Shown here piece after piece: positions 1-7,100 of a stretch of 9,393 nt of DNA (position 1 is the first letter of the stretch; each line of letters opens with the position of its first letter). The notes under the pieces are model-generated. The model was not told the origin of the DNA. It ran no database searches and was given only the letters and a program-made list of their open reading frames with translations. The DNA is taken from contig DASRFK010000074.1 of NCBI GenBank assembly GCA_035651635.1, forward strand, positions 1-9,393, read 5' to 3'. Source of the DNA: JANXQE01 sp035651635. Its GTDB lineage: Bacteria > Verrucomicrobiota > Verrucomicrobiia > Limisphaerales > UBA8199. A program made the translations under genes and the position numbers.

Positions 1-1010
1 TCACTTGCTGTTACCGCATTCCAAATCCTTGGCCGGCGGATCGAGCGGTGCCGATTGGTCGTCCCATCGCGAACACCAGCGTGTACGTGCTGGACAAGAA
101 TATGGAGCCGGTGCCGGTCGGCGTTACCGGCGAGCTCTATGCCGGGGGTGACGGCCTGGCTTTGGAATACCTTAACCAACCCTCACTAAGCGCGGCCCGA
201 TTCGTTCGAAATCCTTTTAATCGGGAAGAGTCCGCCTGCTTATATCGGACTGGAGACATCGTCCGGTGGCGGCCCGACGGGAATTTGGAATTTCTCGGCC
301 GCTGCGACGAACAGGTCAAAATTCGTGGTCACCGAGTCGAGCCAGGCGAGGTGGAGAATGTTCTGGCAGGGCATCCGTCGGTCGAATCGGCAGTGGTGGT
401 CGTGGGGGAAGATTCATTCGTGGGGAAACATTTGGTGGCCTATGTCGTTTCGCGGGATGGCCGCGATGCCGGCGAAGGCGAATGGCGTCGATTTCTTGAA
501 GCCAGGCTGCCGTCTTATTTGGTGCCCGCGCACTTTGTCATGCTGCCCAGTCTGCCTCTTACCCGGAATGGAAAGATCGATCGGCGCGCCTTGCCGCCGC
601 CGCGGCGTTCGCCGCCTGAAATTGCGGAACCAGCGCCGGCGCCGCGGACCGCGACTGAGTCGTTCGTGGCGAACATTTGGCGTGACCTGCTTGGCCGCGA
701 CTCCATCGGGGTTCACGACGATTTTTTCCAACTCGGTGGCCACTCACTGCTGGCCATGCAAGTGATTTCCCGCGTCGCCAGGCAATGCAAAGTGGAATTG
801 CCCGTAGCCGTCATTTTCGAAGCACCCACAGTGGCGAAGCTCGCAGCTGCCATCGAGCGTGCGCAGGGTCAAGCGCCTGCTCTGAGCGTTCCCCGGCTGG
901 CACCCTCGGTCTCGAGCCGGGCGACGGAACTGTTGGCGCGCCTGGATGAGTTTAGCGAGGCGGAACTGGAAGAACTGCTTCGCGACCCGGAATTGCAGAG
1001 CTTTTTATGA
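1..1010 (+). CDS. Nonribosomal peptide synthetase, C-terminal part (A domain end - PCP), 5' incomplete
   Basis: The reading frame is open from nt 3 and ends at TGA 1008-1010, giving 335 visible codons. The gene starts outside the window: residues before the GTG at 48 already fit the stretch just after A-domain motif A5, so that GTG is internal. Visible A-domain motifs are A6 (GELYAGGDG), A7 (YRTGD), A8 (QVKIRGHRVEPGE) and A10 (NGKIDR, Lys codon 573-575, which contacts the acyl adenylate in this family). A PCP with LGGHSLL follows. The last 45 or so residues form an acidic tail and there is no thioesterase or epimerase. The protein therefore activates one amino acid, tethers it, and should hand the chain to the next protein, whose gene overlaps its stop codon. 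The residues that decide its substrate lie upstream of the window. Family assignment is secure; product unknown. Confidence 0.95.
   Translation, partial: TCCYRIPNPWPADRAVPIGRPIANTSVYVLDKNMEPVPVGVTGELYAGGDGLALEYLNQPSLSAARFVRNPFNREESACLYRTGDIVRWRPDGNLEFLGRCDEQVKIRGHRVEPGEVENVLAGHPSVESAVVVVGEDSFVGKHLVAYVVSRDGRDAGEGEWRRFLEARLPSYLVPAHFVMLPSLPLTRNGKIDRRALPPPRRSPPEIAEPAPAPRTATESFVANIWRDLLGRDSIGVHDDFFQLGGHSLLAMQVISRVARQCKVELPVAVIFEAPTVAKLAAAIERAQGQAPALSVPRLAPSVSSRATELLARLDEFSEAELEELLRDPELQSFL
3..620 (+). other. Adenylation domain, C-terminal portion (motifs A6-A10)
   Basis: This is the end of the large subdomain plus the mobile C-terminal subdomain of an amino-acid-activating A domain. A7 and A8 are intact and the A10 lysine is present, so the adenylation chemistry should be supported. 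The A6 region reads GDGLALEYLNQPSL where the family norm is close to GxGLARGYLNRPELT, so the usual Arg-Gly pair is Leu-Glu here. Only two positions after the A5 core can be compared with the next gene's A1, and both share the Thr-Cys-Cys stretch there, suggesting related A domains. Substrate cannot be read. Confidence 0.93.
645..863 (+). other. Peptidyl carrier protein domain of gene 1
   Basis: This carrier domain (thiolation domain) of about 70 residues has the phosphopantetheine-attachment motif DDFFQLGGHSLL. The attachment Ser is codon 744-746. It would be primed by a phosphopantetheinyl transferase not seen in this window. It is the last catalytic-relay domain of the protein, so the bound chain is expected to move to C1 of the following protein. 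Confidence 0.95.
864..1007 (+). other. Acidic C-terminal tail, candidate docking helix
   Basis: After the carrier domain comes a Pro/Ala-rich stretch and then a Glu/Leu-rich segment including LARLDEFSEAELEELL, predicted by eye to be an amphipathic acidic helix at the very C terminus. Short acidic helices at the ends of NRPS/PKS proteins often serve as docking elements. The next protein starts with a basic segment (AKKRAALAARLQK), so a charge-paired contact is plausible. The docking role is inference. Confidence 0.5.
998..1010 (+). promoter_or_regulatory. ATGA stop/start overlap with weak ribosome binding site
   Basis: The ATG of gene 2 (1007-1009) overlaps the TGA of gene 1 (1008-1010). Only a weak Shine-Dalgarno-like GAG (998-1000) lies six bases before the ATG. 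This arrangement usually means translational coupling: ribosomes finishing gene 1 restart on gene 2, keeping the two synthetases near equal amounts. It also supports a single operon transcript, with no promoter needed here. Confidence 0.75.
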
Positions 1011-1111
1011 TCAGCGGCGCCACAACCAGCAGCGCGGAGACCGGGATTGCCAAAAAGCGCGCGGCCTTAGCCGCTCGTTTGCAAAAAACCGCCTCTCAGC
1101 CACGACAAAGC
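1007..1111 (+). other. N-terminal extension before C1, candidate docking segment
   Basis: About 35 residues precede the first condensation motif. They are Ser/Thr/Ala-rich and then basic (AKKRAALAARLQK), probably a short positively charged helix. Its charge is opposite to that of the acidic tail of the preceding protein. No other domain is recognisable in it. Docking is inferred from position and charge only. Confidence 0.45.
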
Positions 1112-4100
1112 CCGCTTTCATTTGCTCAGCAGCGCCTGTGGTTTCTCGACCAGCTCGAGCCCAACCTGCCGTTGTACAACATTGGCGCGGTTGCCCGCAT
1201 CGAAGGAGTAATCGATAGTGGCAAACTGGAGCAGGCTTTCGCGGCGATTATCGCTCGACATGGGACGCTCCGTACCCGCTTTGGCTGCCCGGATGGTGCC
1301 CCGATTCAAATCATTGACCCGCCAGGTTCTTTCGAATTGAAACGGGTCGACCTGCGCCAATCCACGGAGACAGCACGTCAACCCGAGGCTCAGCGATTGG
1401 TCCAAGCCGAGCTCAACCGGCCCTTCGATCTGAACTCCGAGCACCCGCTGCGAGTCACCCTGGTTCAGCTCGGCCCGGCCGAATACACCCTGGTTATTAC
1501 CTTGCACCATATCGTGGCGGACGAGTGGTCACTGCGAGTCCTGTTCCACGAGCTGAAGTTGCTGTACAGCGGCTATCTGACGGGGCAACCCGCGGCATTG
1601 CCGGAATTATCCATTCAGTACAGTGATTACGCGGGCTGGCAGCGGGAATGGCTCCAAGGGGAACGTTTACGCGAGCAACTTGATTACTGGAAGTCGCAAC
1701 TCAGCGGGTACCCGCCCGTGACCGAGTTGCCGGCCGATCATCCGCGCGGTTCAGTGCCGAGCTTCAGGGGCAAAACACTGAGCCGTCAGCTGGGAATGGA
1801 GCTGACTGAGCAGCTCAGGAGCTTGGGCAAAAGCCACGACGCCACGCTGTTCATGGTCCTGCTGGCTGCTTTCAAAGCGCTGGTTTGCCGCTACACCCAG
1901 CAGGAAGACTTGATCATCTGCTCCCCCGTTGCCGGCCGGAACCGGATTGAAACGGAGAACCTGATCGGGTTTTTCGTCAACACGCTCGCCCTGCGTACGA
2001 ACCTGGGCGGGGATCCCCCCTTCACCGATTTATTGACCCGAGTTCGTCAGGTAACGCTTGGCGCCCTGGCCCACCAGGATCTGCCCTTCGAGCAATTGGT
2101 CGAGCAGCTGCAGCCGGAGCGAACCCTCACTCATCTGCCCTTCACCAAACTGATGTTCAGTTTTCAGGCCGGTGCGATGGAACAATTGGAGTTGCCGGGG
2201 GCGCGCCTGCGCTTTGTGGAGGTGGAACCCGATTGGGCAAAGTTCGACCTGACCCTGGTTCTGCGCGAAACAAGCCAGGGACTGGCCGCGAGTGTGGAAT
2301 TCAATCGGGACCTGTTCGAAGAGCAGAGTATCGGCCGGTTGTTGGAGCATTTTGAAGTCTTATTGCGAGGGATCGTTACGGCGCCAGAGCGGCGGTTGTC
2401 GGAATTGCCCTTGCTTGGCCCAGGCGAGCGGAAACGGGTGCTGGCCGATTGGAACGCGACCTTCAAACCCTTTCCCCGGGACCATTGCATCCACGAGCTC
2501 TTTGAAGCGCAAGCGGTGCGCACGCCTGAAGCTGCGGCTGTTTTGTGGGGCAACCACCGGATGAGCTACGGCGAGCTCAACTCACGCGCCAACCAACTAG
2601 CCCGTTTCCTAAGACAGTTTGACATCAAACCGGACGTGCCAGTCGGACTCTGCCTGGCCCGTTCGCCGGAAATGCTGGTGGGCATGCTCGGCATTCTTAA
2701 AGCCGGCGGAGCGTACGTTCCACTGGATGCCAATTATCCCCGGGAGCGATTGACTTTCATGCTGCAAGATTGCGGTGCGCCGGTCGTTCTAACCCAGCAG
2801 CGGCTTTTGGGTCGCGTTCCGAGCGACGGAGCCAAAATCATCTGCCTGGACGCGGATTGGGAATTGATTGCGCGAGAACAGCGTGAGAACACGGCCAGTC
2901 TGGCCAACGCCCGCAACCTGGCGTACGTCATGTACACTTCCGGGTCGACTGGCCGGCCCAAAGGCGTCGCGGTGCCGCATCGGGCAGTCAATCGCCTGGT
3001 GATTAATAACGACTTTATCCAACTGGACCCCACCGACCGGATTGCTCAGGTGTCGAACATCTCGTTTGACGCCGCCACGTTTGAAATCTGGGGTGCCTTG
3101 CTTAACGGCGCGCAACTGGTCGGCATTACCCGCGACGTGGCCCTTTCCCCAAAAGACTTCGCCGCCGAACTGCGTGAACAGGGAATCACTGCCATGTTCC
3201 TCACTGCGGCGCTGTTTAACCAGGTCGCCAGCGAATCGCCCGGCGCGTTCCAGACCTTGAGAACAGTGATTGCCGGCGGCGAAGCCTTGGACCCGAAGTG
3301 GGTGCGTTCCGTGCTCAAGGACCGTCCTCCGCAAAGACTGCTTAACGGGTACGGCCCCACCGAAAACACAACCTTTACTTGCTGTCATACTATAAGCGAC
3401 TTGCCGGAAGCGTCTTTCAATGTGCCCATCGGCAAGCCGATCAGCAACACGACGGCCTATATTCTCGATCGGCATCTCAATCCGGTTCCGATTGGCATTC
3501 CCGGCGAGCTCTATACCGGAGGAGACGGGCTGGCCCGCGGTTACTGGCGACGGCCCGAGTTGACCGCCGAAAAATTCGTTCCCAATCCATTTGATCCCGA
3601 CCGTTCGAGCTGGCTTTACAAAACCGGTGATCGGGCGCGTTTTCTGCCCGATGGCGCAATCGAATTCCTGGGCCGAATCGACGATCAAGTTAAAATCAGA
3701 GGCTTCCGAATCGAGCTGGGCGAGATTGAAACGCTCTTGGGCAAACATCCCGGCGTGCGGGAATGCGTCGTGACCGTATACGGGAACACCGCCACCGAAA
3801 AGCGCCTGGTGGCCTATGTCGCCGCCGCCTCGGAACCGGCACCTAATGCCAGCGAGTTGCGCTCCTTTTTGGCCAACCAACTGCCTGACTACATGGTCCC
3901 GTCGGCTTTCGTTCGGATTGATTCCATGCCGCTCACGCCGAATGGAAAGGTGGATCGCAAGGCTTTGCCGGCGCCGGACCAGGGCCGTCCCAAGCTCGAC
4001 CGGCAATACCTTGCGCCTCGCAACGAGACCGAGTCCCAGTTAGTCAACATCTGGGAGAGGGTGCTTGGCGTACGCCCGATTGGGATCCAGGACAAGTTCT

Positions 4101-7100
4101 TCGAGTTGGGTGGGCACTCGATGCTGGCGGTGCGGGTCATCGCGGAAATTGAGAAAGTTTTCGGGCGCAAATTGAGATTGGCGACAATTTTTCAGGCGCC
4201 GACGATCGAACGTTTGGCCGGCGTGCTCCGAGAGGAAGTCAAAGAAACCGCAGTCGGCAACGGAACATCGCTGGTCGAGATCCAGACGGCTGGGTCGCGA
4301 CCACCCTTTTTTCTGGTGCATGGGGCGGGCGGGGGAATGTTTTGGGGATACGTCAATCTGGCGCGGTGTCTGGGAACGGACCAACCCGTTTATGGCTTCA
4401 AATCCCGCGGCCTGGACGGCCATGAGGAGTTCCCCACCATTCAGGGCTTGGCTGCGCATTACCTGACCGACATGCGCAAGTTCCAGCCGCGCGGACCCTA
4501 CTTCCTTGGTGGGTACTGCTTTGGCGGGAACGTCGCCTACGAGATGGCTTGCCAGCTGAGCGACCAGGGGGAGAAAGTCGCCCTTCTGGCGTTGCTCAAC
4601 TGCGCCCCGCCGCATTCCAGCTATAGCCGGATTCCCTGGACTCCCCGATGGTGGCTGCGCTTCGCTCGGAATCTCCTCTATTGGGCAAATTACTTTGGCC
4701 GCTGGAGTCCGACGCAGCGCCGGGAATTTTTCAGATGGAAGTTGAAGCTCCTCAAGAAACGGCTCCGGCGAATGCCGGCTCCAAATGGAGAGCTCTCGAA
4801 GGTTGAGCCAGGCGATCTGGTTGACCTTTCGTCGTACACCGAAGAGCAAAAGAAAGTCTGGGAAACACACATTCGCGCCCTGATGCAATTCCGTCCACGG
4901 CCTTATGCGGGCAGCGTTCACCTATTCCGAAGTCCCGGGCACCCGCTCTGGTGCTCGTTTGAGGAAGACTATGGTTGGGGTGAAATGGCCAAAGGCGGTG
5001 TTCACCTCCGGACGGTCAGCGGCGCGCATGAAAAAATACTGGAGGAACCTTGGGTGAAATCTTTGGCTGACCAGTTGGCGCGGGCATTGAACGAGGCACA
5101 CCAACAGCCGGTTCAAACAGACAACCAACTTATCCAGCAGGATCATGGGTTGAGTGATCCGGTGCGGGGTGCTGCTCCACCTTCGCCCCGGCCTGCCGGG
5201 GAGAATGCGCTTTCGGAACAGACTTATCCCCGCTTGCTTGGGCGCCGCGCTGTAGGAGGTCAATCGATCGCCATTCGCTTTGGTGACCGGGAATTGACGT
5301 ATAGCGAACTGGAGAAGCGCTCCAACCAATTGGCCCACTTCCTTCGCGGCAAAGGTGTGGGACCGGAAAAGCTGGTGGGAATAACGATGCATCGGTCGCT
5401 CGATCTGGGCATCGCGTTATTGGCGGTGCTCAAGGCCGGGGGAGCTTACTTGCCGCTGGACCCGGCTTATCCAAGGGAGCGGCTGAGTTTTATGTTGCAG
5501 GACTCTGAACCCCTCCTGCTGCTGAGCCACTCTGAGCTACTCCCGCATCTGCCACGCGGGACGATTGAAACGGTCTGCCTGGACGATGCGCAGCTCCGGG
5601 CCGCCCTCAGTGAGTTGCCGGCAGACCTGCCGGAAACAGGTCTCAAATCGGACAATCTCGCTTATGTGATCTACACTTCAGGCTCGACCGGCGTCCCCAA
5701 AGCAGTTGCTGTCACCCATCGAGCTCTCTGTAATCACAACCTGGCGATTGGCGAAGCCTTTGAGCTCGGACCCAACGACCGCGTGCTTCAATTCACGGCT
5801 TTGGGTTTCGATATATCCATCGAAGAAATCCTCCCGACGTGGCTGAAGGGCGGCACGCTGGTCCTGCGCAATGACGATATTGTCTCCTCGGTCGAACATT
5901 TCCTGCGCTTTATCGCTTTGGAACGGATTACCGTTCTTAATTTGCCTACCGCATACTGGCATGAGTTGGTCGAGTTCATGCATGAGCGGGGAGCTAAACT
6001 CCCTTCATCGGTTCGCCTGGTGGTGATTGGAGGCGAAAAGCCATCGGACCAGGCTTTTCAACGGTGGCAACGCTGCGCTCCGGCCGGAGTCCGGCTGGTC
6101 AACGGTTACGGCGCGACCGAAGCCACAATTACCTCCACCTTGTATGAAGCCAAAGCGGGCGACGAAAAACTTAGCCTGGGTCAGCCGATCGCCCACACGT
6201 ACGTGGCGGTCTTGGACGAGCACTTGCAGCCTGTTGCCACCGGGGGCACTGGAGAGTTGTACCTGGGTGGCGCCGGGCTGGCTCGCGGATACTTCAATCG
6301 GCCGGAAATTACCGCAACGGTCTTCATTCCCAACCCGCTTGCTTCCATTCCATCGGATCGGCTTTATAAAACCGGTGATCTCGTGCGCGTGCTCGCGGAT
6401 GGCGGCTTGGAGTTCGTTGGGCGCCGGGATGAGCAGGTCAAGATTCGCGGCTATCGGATCGAGTTACCGGAAGTTGAGGTTGCGGTGCGCTCGCACCCCG
6501 CGGTTAAAGAAGCGGCTGTGACTGTGCTTGAGGCAGCCTCCGGCGAGCGACGCCTGGTGGGATATTTCGTTCCGCGCGAGCCAGGATGGAGCCGGATCAG
6601 CGATTTACTGGCGTGGCTGGCGCGTAAACTCCCGCAGTACATGATCCCCTCGGTCCTGGTGCCACTCACGAAGTTGCCTCTGACACCCGCGGGCAAACTG
6701 GATCGCCAGGCGCTGCCCGCCCCCGGAAATGACCGGCCAGAACTGGAGCATCCTTTCGTTTCACCCGCAACTCCGCTGGAGAAACAGTTAGCCCAAATCT
6801 GGGCCGAGGTGTTGGCTCTCTCAACGGTTGGCATCCACGATGGCTTTATCGAATTGGGCGGCCATTCATTATTGGCCACAAAGCTCCTGGCCCGGATCCA
6901 GGAGCGGCTTGGCCTGGGCTTGACCCTGGCGGAATTCTTCGAGCGGCCAACTGTGCATGCCCTTGCCGAGTATCTAACCAACCGCATTGGCATGCCCTCG
7001 ACGCCCAATGGCGTGGCGGATGGTCTTCACCTGCCTTTGTCTCCTTTGCAGGAGCGGATTTGGTTTCTGGATCAACTGGATGCAAAGCGAACCGCTTACA

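Noticed and set aside
48..50. GTG as the start of the first gene
   Set aside because: The frame is open upstream to the window edge, and the residues before it match the A domain just after motif A5, so it is an internal valine codon.
2789..4006. Long antisense open frame (405 codons) opposite A1
   Set aside because: It lies wholly opposite a continuous, motif-complete A domain. Its translation shows no recognisable domain, and long antisense frames are expected in GC-rich coding DNA.
4040..4921. Antisense open frame (293 codons) opposite PCP1 and TE
   Set aside because: It mirrors the coding strand of clear PCP and TE domains, with no recognisable protein family and no separate promoter or ribosome binding site seen.
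5096..5300. A separate gene starting in the TE-A2 linker
   Set aside because: There is no in-frame stop after the TE and no start codon with a convincing ribosome binding site. The simplest reading is one polypeptide, though internal initiation cannot be excluded.
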